The notes below the pieces were generated by a model. The model searched no databases. It saw only the letters and a list, made by a program, of their open reading frames with translations, and was not told the origin of the DNA. The position numbers and the translations under genes are program-made. A stretch of DNA of 64,000 nucleotides, taken from the NCBI GenBank assembly GCA_030998225.1, contig JAPYXD010000382.1, positions 1,054,001-1,118,000 on the forward strand. Direction: 5' to 3'. Below are positions 21,821-33,082 of this stretch, piece by piece. Position 1 is the first letter of the stretch. Each line of letters begins with the position of its first letter. The DNA is from Diplolepis rosae (lineage: Eukaryota > Arthropoda > Insecta > Hymenoptera > Diplolepididae).

Positions 21821-22241
21821 TGACTTAATATATTGAAAACTAATACGAACGAGTCCAGTATTGTATTAATACGTAAATGTTATTCTTCGCATTTTTATGA
21901 TTAGAAATCGGTTTGCGGTACTGTCTTAAAATAATTAAAGCTAATACGAGCGAGTCCAGTATTGTGTTAATCCATAAATGTTATTTCTCGCGTTTTCAGG
22001 ATTAGAAATCGGTTTGCGGTACTGTGTTATCCCAATATAAATAAAATACCTGTAAAAGTACTGGCAACAACGTTTTTTACGACTATATTCTATATGTCAA
22101 ATTAAAAAGAACTCAAAAATTCTACTCTTCGCGTTTTCCAGACTAGAAACTGTATCACGGGATTGGTGTACTATAAACACAATACTTTCGAAAAAATATT
22201 GTGAGCCGGAAATCCACACGAAAATTCAAGCTAATACGAGC
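21821..22241. repeat. Higher-order satellite block, copy 2
   Basis: Nearly identical to 21125-21545, sharing rare variants such as TTATCCCAATATAAATAAAA and ATATTCTATATGTC. The high identity implies a recent duplication or gene conversion. Confidence 0.8.
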
Positions 22242-23239
22242 GAATCCAGTATTGTATTAATACGTAAATGTTATTCTTCGCATTTTTATGATTAGAAATC
22301 GGTTTGCCGTACTGTCTTAAAATAATTAAAGCTAATACGAACGAGTCCAGTATTGTACTAATTCCTAAATGGTTTTCGCATTTTCAGGATTAGAAATCGG
22401 TTTGCGGGACTGTCTTAAAATAATTAAAGATAACACTAGCGAGTCCAGTATTGTATTAATCCGTAAATGTTATTTTTTGCGCCTTTAAGATTAAAAATCG
22501 GTTTGCGGTACTGTATTATCCCAATATAAATACAATACCTGTAAGAGTTCTGGCAACAACGTTTTTTACGACTATATCATATATGTCAAATTTAAAATAA
22601 CTAAAAAATTCTATCCTTCGCGTTTTCCAGACTAGAAACTGTATCACGGGATTGGTGTACTTTAAACACAATACTTTCGAAAAAATATTGTAAGCCGGAA
22701 ATCCAAACGAAAATTCAAGCTAATACGAGCAGGTCCAGTATTGTGAATATTGATTCGTGAATGTTATTTCTCGCATTTTTATGATTAAAAATCGTCTTGC
22801 GGTACTGACTTAATATAATGAAAACTAATACGTACGAGTCCAGTATCGTATTAATCCGTAAAGGTTATTCATCGCGTTTTTATGATTAGAAATCGGTTTG
22901 CGGTACTGTCTTAAAATAATTAAAGCTAATACGAGCGAGTCCAGTATTGTGTTAATCCATAAATGTTATTTCTCGCGTTTTCAGGATTAGAAATCGGTTT
23001 GCGGTACTGTGTTAATATTATTAAAGCCAATACCAGCGAGTCCAGTATTGTAATTATTAATTCGTAAATGTTATTTTTCGCATTTTTATGATTAAAAAAC
23101 ATCTTGCGGTACTGTTTTAATATAATTAAAGCTATTACGAGCAAGTCCAGTATTGTACTAATTCTTCAATGTTTTTTTCGTATTCCAGGATTAAAAAATC
23201 GTCTTGCGGGACTGTCTTAAAATAATTTAAGCTAATACG

Positions 23240-24486
23240 AGCGAGTCCAATATTGTATTAATCCGTAAATGTTCTTTTTCGCGGTTTTAGGATTAGAATT
23301 CGGTTTGCGGTACTGTCTTAAAATAATTAAAGCTAATACTAGCGAGTCCAGTATTGTATTAATTCGTTAATGTTATCTTTCGCGGGTTTAGGATTAGAAA
23401 TTGGTTTATGGTACTGTTTCAATAGAAATACAATATCTCCAAAAGTACTGGCAATAAGGTTTTTTACGAGTATATCATACACGTGAATTTAAAATAATCA
23501 CGTTTACAGGGTTAGTAACTGTATTACGGGATTGCTTTTGCTATAAATACAATACTTTCCAAAAAATATTGGTAAAGAAACGTTTTTTTACACGTATATC
23601 GTACATGTTAATTCAAAATAAACAAAAAATTAAATATCATTCTTTCTATCAAAAAATGTCCTCACTCGCGATCATCTTAACGCCTGTACTATAATATGTT
23701 CAAGGGAGTGTTTCTGTACCGATTTGAGTGACTTTTCTGACGAATTTCTTCGAACATGTGGTATAGGGTTTGCTTTCCTCGAACGCTCGAGCACATAGAA
23801 ATCTCGAGTGTCCGGGACATTGAAAAGATTTTTGAACGTGCATACTCTTTGGAGTTGTAACCTGACTCTTCATAAAAGTTTTCTCCTATACAGAAAACTT
23901 TCAATATTTTCTAAATCAGTTTTCTCTCTGTCTTGAAACGGAGTGGCAGACTACCAAACGGTCTGTCGACTCCGTGCTCGAAAAAAGAAGAAGAAAATTT
24001 TCCCCAAATTCAAATTCTACCAGTTTAAACTCACCCTTAACTTCTCGGTTTCGTGCGTGTGTGTGTTGTGCTGTGCGTCTTCATCGAGGGCTCACGATTG
24101 GATTTATATTCTCTTTTTTTGGAATTAATTGTGGTTGTGTGCCTTTGAGGTGGTGCGTTCCGCAATTCACATTTTCCACGAATCTGACAGGAGAGGACTT
24201 CTGTGTGAGGACGGTACTGGAAGGTCTATTCGCATGTTCTAATTCTATTTTTTAAATAAATTTATTATAAAAAAACAAAAAAACCAAAAAAACAAAATAA
24301 TTATTAAGATGCATGGATTTTGCTTGCTTAGGTTATAATTACTATTTTGAATGCAAACTAAAATTGTTGGCACTGAAGAGGGCCCCCATTTGTGGCCGAA
24401 ACGTTTGCCTTTACCAATTTCTATGATTATTACATAGAAAACTGCTTAAACATCTGACCCCATGCCAAATTAATTATCTCAGAATT
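23240..24486 (-). repeat. Right arm of the giant inverted repeat
   Basis: The reverse complement of the left arm, with scattered substitutions (for example CCCGCACACGCGAG on the left against CCCGGACACTCGAG on the right, same sense). It ends CATCTGACCCCATGCC and AATTATCTCAGAAT at 24486. Confidence 0.85.
24373..24403 (+). ncRNA. Hammerhead-like core, right arm tip
   Basis: CTGAAGA, a GGCC...GGCC-type stem, then GAAACG: the mirror copy of the left-arm motif. The two differ at the one core position (N7) that hammerheads leave free. Confidence 0.3.
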
Positions 24487-26895
24487 ATCACTGTGGGTCA
24501 ATAAAACAATGAACATGTGCGGAAACATGTCACGATATAATATCAGAAGTATGTTACATAAATTGTCATGAGTATGGTTGAATGATGTCTTTTTTTGCTG
24601 TTGTGCTAGAGACGTGTGTTTTTATCTTTGCATTTGGTGATTAATTGTGTTGTGAAACTAGTGCTGTTCTGTGATCGTGTGTAACAATTTGAACTCTGAC
24701 ATCATTCTTAACTTGAACTTGTAACAGTGGCACCAGTTTTCTTAATTAAACGTCTCACTGTGTGCTGATTCTGGGTCAATTGAATTTTCCAGAATGATGA
24801 TATCGATGATGCTAAGCTGAACTCCTTAACTGGACTTTTATGTTCCTGTCCATGTTGATATTATGCTTGCAACGAGATCATTATGTTTGTACTGGGGTTA
24901 TATAATCGTCCTATTGTATGTGCAGAGTCGATCTGGAATGACGTTGGAAATTCGATCTCGACCTTTTCAAGTTCCATTGTGATCTTGAAACTTCTTTTAG
25001 TACTTCCTTCGTTTGTTGATAATACTCTCATAAGTATTTTTTGCTTTTATCGCCTTGATTGCTCGATGTTAATTTCTGCTCAATTCAAGAAAATAAGTTC
25101 TCGGTCATCGAGAGAAGTTCCAGTTAATAGTAGTGCTTCCAGTTTGTTCACGCAGTTGCATTTACATGTATGTGTCAATTTTTGTGACATTATTTATGTA
25201 TGTTTGGTATGTACGTATATAGTATGAGTGTGTAGTGTGTCATATGTGATATTTTTATTGCAAATTTCTGAGATAAAATGAAAATAGTTACTCAAACCGT
25301 CTTAGTGACAAGATGATAGCATAAAATAACAAACTGCCTTCAATATCCAAATTGATAAGACACTCTGATTATTAACTACTTTTTCTAGTTCTTTTAAACA
25401 TTTCCGGTTTCTGAATTTTATATCTTTGAATCACTGTTTATTATTTACTTATCTTTCTTTGCTATTCAAACATTTTGTGCTTTGGAATTAACTAGATATT
25501 CCTTATTTTACAGTTGCCAAGTATTAAGAATGTAAATTTTAAAACCCTAAACGTCTATTGCATTTATGATGTGATTCAATTATAATTCATAATGGTTTCT
25601 TTTAGTAGGTGCGACTGACTGCATGCTACTGCTATCCGGCGTCTCCTTAATTCTTCTACTGCATTTTTTGGTATATTGTGGTCACCATTATGTCGGTGAC
25701 TTGTTCTTGCGAACATTTATTTCTATAGCATGTGCATATCATATGCATTTACATAGTATAATTTAATCCTAAAACGGCGCACTCGGTTTTTATAGCTATA
25801 AATTTTATAAATGCCGTTGAATCGTTTAGAATGAAAGAAAAATGGCCTTGAGATCAATATGAGTGAATTTTATTATTAGTTTAAAAAATTTCAATCCACA
25901 ACAAAATTAAAAAATTTTAGTATTCTTGGAAAAAAATTCTACTGCATGCTTTTGAAAATGTGTACTTCAACAAAAATATTAGCATTCGAGTGGATGCTCC
26001 ATGAGGGGTATTTATTTGAGCGACTAAAGGTAGACATTTTTGAAATATTAGATATCATGTTTTTTTTAAATATTTTTCTTATTCTATGCTCATTTCTTTG
26101 AAACCATAGGCTACAAATACAATTGACATTGTAAAAATAGTGAACTTTTATATTTTTCGTGTAATAGACCTGGATTAATCCTTATGGGTTGTATTTCGTG
26201 CTGTGCTGGAATTTCAGAGATAGATGTAAATAGAAATAGCATTCTCCAATGAATTTTCAGTCCAGGTCTCCTGAAAAAGTAGTCGAGGATATGCTCATGT
26301 AGAGAATTACATAAATAGTACAGGATATAACTCATATTAACGTTTTACCTAAATTCAATTCACATTACAACAAACTTTATTGTCTTCATAAATTGGAGAA
26401 TGAAAACTCGACAAGCAAAATATTGCATTCGAATCTTATTAGAATTAAAGACAAAAACTGTATATCGAGTTAATTCTTGGTCATATTTACTGTAAGGAAG
26501 TATTCACTATATTATATAATTCTAGTCAGAGAAATATTTCCCTTATATTAAGATACAATTTTTGTTACATAAAAACTTTAATTAGTCAAAATAAAACATT
26601 TCCTTGGAACTAAGAATTTTCTATCGGTATATCAATGTTTCAGTTTAGGATGCATATTAATTAAACAATACTAAATAATAGACAGTTTGTTTACAATATA
26701 AATTAATTTTAAATTTGACTAGTGCTTCAAAAATTGAGTTGTTAGTTTCACCTTGAAGAAGGCACGATTGAAAATTCATACTTGTGAATTAAAATGTTTA
26801 CTGTGTGGATTAATTGCTCCAATTAACAATAAAACAGATTCTAGAAATATTATAAGATTTAATTATCAAGTACACGTTAAAAAAACTGTCAAAAT
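24487..26895. other. Spacer with no recognisable gene
   Basis: About 2.4 kb with no supported gene. A 114-codon plus-strand frame at 24883-25227 has hydrophobic, Ser-rich composition and may be the complement of an old coding remnant on the minus strand (24670-25150), which I could not assign. Confidence 0.4.
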
Positions 26896-26898
26896 AGG

Positions 26899-27039
26899 TG
26901 ACAGCCCTAGCGGACTTGGTTTAGTAAACGATCAGCAAATACACTGTCCATTCATTGATATTCATAATATTTCAAGGTCAGTGAATGGTCAGTGCATTCG
27001 CTGAGCGTTGACTAAACCAGGTCCGCTAGGGAGTTGTCA
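26899..27039. mobile_element. 141-bp hairpin MITE
   Basis: The inverted ends read TGACA followed by CCCTAGCGGACYTGGTTTAG. The interior (CACTG, CCATTCATTGA and their complements) is also largely self-complementary, so nearly the whole element can fold into one hairpin. A similar CCCTTAGCGGACCCGGTT motif occurs on the minus strand at about 49506-49525. No coding capacity. Confidence 0.75.
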
Positions 27040-27987
27040 TACGTATAAATATTATAGGTTATTCATACCACATTGATGCCGGGGAGTTATCAGCTGTGTT
27101 TATGTTGACATTTCAAAGTGAATTTTTAAGCATGTTCCATAATTATGAATATTAAATTGGATACAGTGCAGATGATTCAGTGTCCGCTTCTACGAAAGAA
27201 TAACGGAAGAATCACACGTTGAACATAAAAGAGTACAGGAAACGCAAAAGCGAGGTGTCTTTCGATGCTGACAGGAAAAACTCTTGTTAATTTCAACCGC
27301 GCGTGTGAAGTAAAACTTTTCACGTCGGAAAAAATATTGCACATTAGATAAATAAAATAGTACGTGTTAGAAAAATGAAAACATTATTAACATCATGATT
27401 TTGCAAAGTGAAACATGAGGTCAGAGGTTCAACTTGACTAGTTTTACTTTACGCGCGCTATTATGGACTAGAATATTTCCTACCCTTTAACTTTTTGGTT
27501 TCACTGCAATAGTAATCCTTAAAGATGAATCATGGAAAACTTACATTACATATCCCCTTTTCCAGACGCCGGAATTTTTGCATAATAAAAAGTGAAATGG
27601 AATGGAGAAAAAACAATAAAATTTTTAACCCCTGAACGCTTGTGGAACATTGTATACACGGAAAAAATGTATCGCTTAAAAAGTTATCGACTTTGTGTAA
27701 TACTCCTGGATAGGTTAGAAAGTCGACAAAATATTATGAACCTCCTTATTGAAGAATATGATAGATAATCGCTGAAAATGTAAAACGTAAATTCGAAAGT
27801 TTAAGCGACAGTCGCGGAAAATTTAAAACACCGTGGGTTTTATTTTCTCTAAACCAGGCATCGAAAGTCTAAGTCTGCTGTGCGATGCTACGAATTACGT
27901 TTCTGAGCATCGCTGCTTGCGACTGTCGAGAAAATTTTAGAAGACGGCATATAAAATCTGATGGACTTTAGAATACAATTTACAAAA
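27040..27987. other. Spacer with a fragment of the 150-bp repeat
   Basis: No gene. The segment 27555-27650 (GGAATTTTTGCATAATAAAA ... AACCCCTGAACGCTTGTGG) resembles one unit of the tandem repeat at 11480-12340. A lone CACGGAAAAAATG near 27659 resembles the MITE end described at 1952. Confidence 0.4.
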
Positions 27988-28558
27988 CTATTTTTCTTGA
28001 TCTCCTAGCCGAAAGTACGGTCCTCCCGGCCGCATTTCACTCCACAAAGAACGACTTTTGTGGCCGTTTTTTGTTTTTTTCGGCTCAGTAGTGTCGCTAA
28101 ATTCATCGTACAATTCGTTTTTTTAATTTAATTTAATGTACTTTATGCAACTGCACGAAAGAGTAACTCTTAAAAAGAAAAACAAAAAATTTATGTACAC
28201 GGTTTATTTTATATTAATAATTATATTAATAAAAGTAATAACAATTATTGTAATAAGATTGGTATTAATGGATGTGTGATGTTGAAGTTACTGTTGATCA
28301 ATATTAATATTGTTATCGAAGAATAAATTTTCCCTGGTATTTGTTAATTTTTAAACATTTTTTGATTTAAAATTTTTTTTTGCAGTTATTGTATGATTGG
28401 ATTTTATTATAAAGTTTCTAATGCCCACCCCGACCAGCAAAAACCTCGGCTTCGCCTCGGTTTTGCAAAAGTCGGGCGGACCTCCCCCTGTCCCCTACAA
28501 AACCTCGGCTTCGCCTCGGTTTTGGGCGTACTTTCGGCTGGAGATCAAGAAAAATAGT
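27988..28558. mobile_element. TIR element with ACTATTTTTCTTGATCTCC ends
   Basis: The left 33 bp (ending AGCCGAAAGTACG) reappears inverted at 28526-28558 with about two differences. Inside, a 26-bp motif containing CCTCGGCTTCGCCTCGG occurs twice in direct orientation (28438 and 28498). No coding capacity; superfamily unknown. Confidence 0.65.
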
Positions 28559-28660
28559 ATACAACCCACGGCCAGAATGTTTGATGCCCTGGTGTATGTG
28601 ATGTAAATGCCTCGGCTAGGAAATCAAACTTTCTGGCCTAGGGTCGTAATATACTATTTT
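28548..28660. mobile_element. 113-bp inverted-repeat element abutting the previous one
   Basis: Inverted arms of about 37 bp start AAAAATAGTATA and contain GGCCAGAA and GTTTGAT. They overlap the right end of the neighbouring element by sharing AAAAATAGTA. Confidence 0.55.
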
Positions 28661-28778
28661 TGAATAAATTTAATTTCAAATTATTCGATGGTCTTTTAAA
28701 ATCTATGACAAATGAATCCAAAGATTATAAAACTTTTCATTAATTCTTAGAAAAGATCAGTTAGTGTTTAAAATACTT

Positions 28779-29334
28779 TTATGTGCCTCCGGCGCGGAAA
28801 CACGTTTTTCCGTTACAGCTGAGAGTAACGGAATGTTGTGTATTCCGTTACAGAGGAATATAATGTAAAAATTGAACTGCGCATGCGCATATAGTCTTAC
28901 AGCGGAGCGTAATCTTCTTCTTCGTACAGCGTTGGCAATATACTGACAAAGCCTTGTAAATTTGAACTGCGCATGCGTCTATTAAAATCCGCTACTACTA
29001 CACACGATCGATACAATCAAAATGACCGGAAGTATTCGCGAAATGTCAAGTGCAATGGACGAGAATCATGATGAATACTTGATTATATTCGAGTGTACGC
29101 ATAAAAACTCGTATACGCACCGAAGTCACATAAAATAGAATATTTGCCAATGCACACAATTCGGGTAATTACTAGACTCGCTTAAAATGCTCGCAGGACT
29201 GATCGCGCCTCGGCTTCGTCTCGGCTTTGTCTCAGCTTCGTCTCACTTACGCCTCGACTACGCCTTGGCTTCGATCTCCTGCGAGCATTGTCGCTCGTCG
29301 CGTAATAATCCTCATTATGTGCCTAGGCACATAA
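28779..29334. mobile_element. MITE-like inverted-repeat element, family A copy 2
   Basis: Same architecture as 609-1183 in the same orientation: TTATGTGCCTCCGGCGC at the left end, a TATGTGCCTAGGCACATA palindrome at the right end, twin GCGCATGCG motifs, and the CTCGGCTTCG-type tandem near the right end. Confidence 0.7.
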
Positions 29335-29796
29335 TATACTATTATAATAATAAATACGCGACTTTTTTTCTTCGACCTTGTTTTTTAAAAGTTATTCGAC
29401 TTTTTTCTACTATTTCATAAAAGTCATTGAAGCCGTACAAGACTTTCTCCGATTTAACTTTCTGTCCACAACTCTTCGAATCGTCTGTTAAATTTTAAGT
29501 GACAAATTTTTCCCTCGTATATATATATATATACATTTATAATATTTTTGTAGTACTGTTTTCTTTCTTATGAAAAGCATCAGTGGTAGAAGAAATTAAT
29601 ACAGCATAAAGAGGAAGCAAATTCATTATCCAGCTGTTTAAAAGAGCCAATAGCTGTTCATGATTTAAAAGTCATGCTGTGAAAGCCATTTAATTAAAAA
29701 CCGAATTTTCTAAGAAGACTACAGTTTTTTGAAAATAGAATCTAACACTACAAATCTCTCTTCGTCCGATTTATCTTGAATGATGGAAACTCTGTC
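29335..29796. other. Spacer with a short (TA)n tract
   Basis: No gene. A (TA) run lies at 29518-29533. Confidence 0.5.
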
Positions 29797-29798
29797 TA

Positions 29799-30828
29799 CA
29801 CTGAGAAAAATACTTGGTGTAATTTTACTCAACTTCCGATCAAAATTGGGACATAAGAACAAGTTAGAAGTTATTTTTTATCACTGTATTTATTTTTGAT
29901 ATATTAAATGTTCAAAAATGAATCACAATTGAGTAAAATTCAGAAGTGTAGGGTGAAGTATGAAAGCGTGCATTAAAAATTTCTAGATATATATATTATT
30001 ACTCTTAGTATAATTGTAAAAAACCAATCTATTATTAAATCACAAAATAGTAGAGCTTTCCGTTCATTCTACTCTACGCTTCAATCGAGAGTTGAGTAAA
30101 CCGTAAACCGCAAGAGTTATTCCACCAGCTACATCCATTCACGCAGGATCGAATGAAAGTAATCTGCGCCTTGGGCACACATAAATAGTACATTGGATGA
30201 ACTTGACTTCAACGATATGTGGCTTCAACAGACGGTGCCACTAGCCACACAGCACGCGTCACAATCGATTCATTGAAATGCAAATTCGGTGAACGTGTTA
30301 TCTCGAGGAATAGTCCGGTCGAATGGCCACCTTGTTCATGCGATCTAACACCATTGGATTTCTTTTTATGGGACCATATCAAGTCACTGGTCTATGCCAA
30401 CAAGCCAGCAACTTTAGTCGACCTCAAAGACAACATCCAACGCGAAATTGCCAACGTTCCGGTCGAAATGTGTGCCAGAGTGGTGGGAAATTGGGTCCAA
30501 AGAATCGACTGCTGTAAACGGGCTCGTGATGGTCATATGACCGATATCTTATTTCATTCATAAAATGTAATGCTTGCACTACACTCACAATAAATTTGAA
30601 CTCAATATCTCAAATATTTCTGTGTTTTATTCCCAGATAAAATTGTTATGTCCCTATTGAAAAACCCTTTATTTCCTATGTAACGCCTATTGTTATTCAC
30701 ATTGGGTAAATTAGTTGTTTATCAAATTCATTTTACCCAACTAGGATTTAATAAATGCTCAAATGTCTTTATGTCCCAAGTTTAATCGACAGAGTCTAAT
30801 AAAATTACCTCAACTATTTTTCTCCGTG
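29799..30828 (+). mobile_element. mariner element with CACKGAGAAAAAT ends
   Basis: The left end reads CACTGAGAAAAATACTTGG and the right end, reverse complemented, CACGGAGAAAAATAGTTGAG. Both are flanked by TA (29797-29798, 30829-30830). A degenerate mariner transposase lies inside on the plus strand. The end motif matches the MITEs at 1952 and 35532, so this element or a relative may have been the source of their ends. Confidence 0.65.
30195..30563 (+). pseudogene. mariner transposase C-terminal part, frameshifted
   Basis: The frame after about 30219 reads DGATSHTARVT, then WPPCSCDLTPLDFFLWDHIK, the second- and third-acid blocks of mariner transposases (the second Asp in QQDGATSHTA is lost to a one-base slip near 30215). 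A C-terminal segment follows: ANVPVEMCARVVGNWVQRI and a stop. The N-terminal DNA-binding half and first Asp are not recognisable upstream. Confidence 0.8.
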
Positions 30829-30859
30829 TATCAAATGTGCCTTGACATTATTTAATGAA

Positions 30860-31710
30860 GTCGGCGAATGCAACTTCTCAGAAAAACAACTTCAAGTTAT
30901 TTGAATAAAAGACTTGATCGTATCATTAAGGAACAATCAATCCCGTTCGGTAATTCAAGCATAATTGAAAGCTTTGGAAATAACACCTTACCGTTTCATT
31001 TCGGTTTCAGTGCTTTGAATAGAGATGATCTTATTGAAAACCACACTACTAAAATAACGTAAGAGTTGATTGACGTTCGCAATAGTTTATTCTTGACTTG
31101 GGATGGTACGTATGCATGACATCAAACAAGCACTAACAACAAGTACCAGAGGAAGTCTTTCTCAAGGCAGAAGAAGGTTCCTCTTTGTAAACTTGTCACT
31201 ATGTGTCCGATTGACGGATACATGGTTGATATGGTTGGATCATATCTTGCAAATCAGAATGATGGAAAAATTCTGACAAATATTGTAAAGAATCTAAACG
31301 ATTTATGCAAGTTCTTAAAATAAGGTGAAACTATTGTTCTTGGCCGTGGTTTTCGAGACGCGAAATCTAACTTAGACGAAAAAAATTTTAAGCTCTTAAT
31401 CTCTGCTTTAAAAGGAAAGAGAAAACAACTGACTTCGGGGCAGTCCGATCAGTTTAGTTTTGTTTACAAAATTCGTTGGGTAGTCGAATCTATACACGGT
31501 GTGTATATCATATCATATATCATAAAATATGATCATAAAATTGATACCAAGTTGCTACCAAAAGTTGGAGTTTATTTTAGAATTGCGTCGTTTCTGAACA
31601 AAACTTGTGGGAAAAGGCTAGAGTCTAATGTAGAAACTTTCTATAAAGTTGTGCAGAAGATGCATGATAAAAAAATGTTCAAGATACTTTGCCTATTGAA
31701 GCAGAAGTAA
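30860..31710 (+). pseudogene. DDE_Tnp_4-type (Harbinger-like) transposase relic
   Basis: Read across frames: FSETTSSYLNKRLDR-like start, then LTWDGTYA (likely first catalytic Asp), YQRKSFSRQKKVPLCKLV, PIDGYMVDMVG, LGRGFRDAKSN, ALKGKRKQLTSGQSDQ, KIRWVVESIHG and LPKVGVYFRIASFLN. The GFRD and ..VE.VHG-type blocks are characteristic of DDE_Tnp_4 family proteins found in many insects. A TAA interrupts near 31322 and other slips occur around 31060 and 31120. Inactive; family call by motif memory. Confidence 0.7.
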
Positions 31711-31719
31711 AACGATGGA

Positions 31720-32766
31720 TTCAAAGAAAATTGTCTTTCCAAAGTATTACATCTGACGATTCATTATACTTTTTTTTGACATAAAAAGACCATAATTGAT
31801 CATAATTATTGCAATTTCTCTCACAGAACAGAAGTGATTCTATTAATATTTAAGTTAATTATTATAAACAATTTTTACAAACAAATTCTTACTTACGTGT
31901 ATTTCTCGTCGAAGAATTGTTTTGGTTGAGTCTAATTGCTAAAATTTCCTATAGGGGTCGTAAGTTGCACCAAAAGTCAGTTAACAATTACTATTTTTAT
32001 AAGCATTTTTATAAGTGAATTCTTATCTCATGAGTTTTTATCAAAGATACATTGATTTTTCAGACCGGAAATGATTCATAATTTCCTTCAAAGAAGTTTT
32101 TAAACTTTAATCTTAATCAAACATAAATTAAATAGATCTTTTATAACAAATTCTATAAACAAATCACCCAATCGAAAGTTTACTCTTGGAACAAAACTAT
32201 ATTTTCTTCAATTATTGTTGGTATGACATTTTTTGTCATAACTAATCAACGTAATTAATTTACAAATGATTTATATGATTGGTGTAAACATCTTTTTTAT
32301 CCAAAAACTTAGATCTATCACTTGTTCATACAAATAAGCCGTTTTTCATGGAAATCATCCGCCAATCACCTATCAGTAATTCTAAAACTGGATATGAGAT
32401 ACTAAATGACAATTTGCGTAATTGTTAATAATATTTTCTATAGAAAAATGTTTCAATCTGCCGTTTCATGGTAAAAAAACTGGTTTTTTCATCAATTATT
32501 GTTGAGATAAGCTTGATTGCGATACGTAACCAACAATATTGATTGAAAAGCTATATACATTTGTTAAAAACAAAATTTCTATGTTCATCATTTTCACATC
32601 GAGACAGCAATTATTTTACTACAACTGTCCAACACTTTTTTCCTCATTAAGTTTTATTACAATCATGATTATTAATTTCAAGCAATATATGACTCATAAA
32701 AACAATATTCACGATTTTTATAAACTATTATATAATTTAACGATTCAAAAAAAAAATCTTTTATAG
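31720..32766. other. Spacer with no recognisable gene
   Basis: Very AT-rich, no coding frame, ending in a short A-run where the R1-type LINE 3' end begins. Confidence 0.5.
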
Positions 32767-33082
32767 ACGTTGTACAGGACTCTCCTAGGACGGGTCTAGG
32801 CATACCTGTTAAAACCAAAAAACCCCCTCTCTCGAACCAATACACCACCCGCGGATCCGCCTTTCGGCTTTAAAATTCACGGGTGGTTGGTTCCATTAAA
32901 GTCGCGTACGACCCTTCCGTCACCCGTTCGCTCGGAACTTCCACCCGCGGCCACACGCCCACTAAGATAACCGACTAGCCGCGCCACCCAGTGGAGAAAC
33001 AAACAGATTCCTCCCCCGAACGACGCGGACAGTCAAGTCTACCCGAGACGCAGGACCGCGGGTGCCGGCCCCGATGCGATTT

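Larger units (their letters stand above)
17100..23510. repeat. Satellite of about 100-bp units in opposing orientations
   Basis: The unit, in the majority orientation, contains TAATACGAGCGAGTCCAGTA, TTGTATTAATCCGTAAATG, TTATTTTTCGCGTTTT, AGGATTAGAAATCGGTTTGC and GGTACTGTCTTAAAATAATT, totalling about 101 bp. I count about 8 units in the minority orientation (17220-18130) and about 28 in the other (19000-23350). Interspersed longer segments contain GTATCACGGGATTGGTGTAC and ACACAATACTTTCGAAAAAA, giving a mixed higher-order pattern. Confidence 0.85.
16092..24486. mobile_element. Giant inverted-repeat element enclosing satellite arrays
   Basis: Sequence from 16092 to about 17340 reappears inverted at about 23240-24486 with very high identity (roughly 97-98% where I compared). 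Between the arms lie about 6 kb of a roughly 100-bp repeat, in one orientation up to about 18160 and in the opposite orientation from about 18450. A 12-bp direct repeat, TATCAGAAGTAT, lies at 16082-16093 and 24541-24552 and may be a target duplication, with about 54 extra bases at the right end. No protein of known type is encoded. Each arm tip carries a hammerhead-like core seen also beside the Penelope remnant at 38.3 kb, hinting at a Penelope-related origin; that link is inference. Confidence 0.8.

Noticed and set aside
17100..23510. CRISPR-like appearance of regularly spaced repeats
   Set aside because: Units are contiguous diverged tandem copies without unique spacers, in a eukaryotic transposon context.
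16092..24486. Integrated viral DNA (for example a wasp-associated provirus) as explanation of the giant palindrome
   Set aside because: No viral gene, no known excision motif, and the content is satellite plus transposon-like tips; a mobile-element origin needs fewer assumptions.
24883..25227. A 114-residue hydrophobic plus-strand frame
   Set aside because: No homology by eye, no signal-peptide-like start, poor codon use; possibly the complement of an old coding relic.
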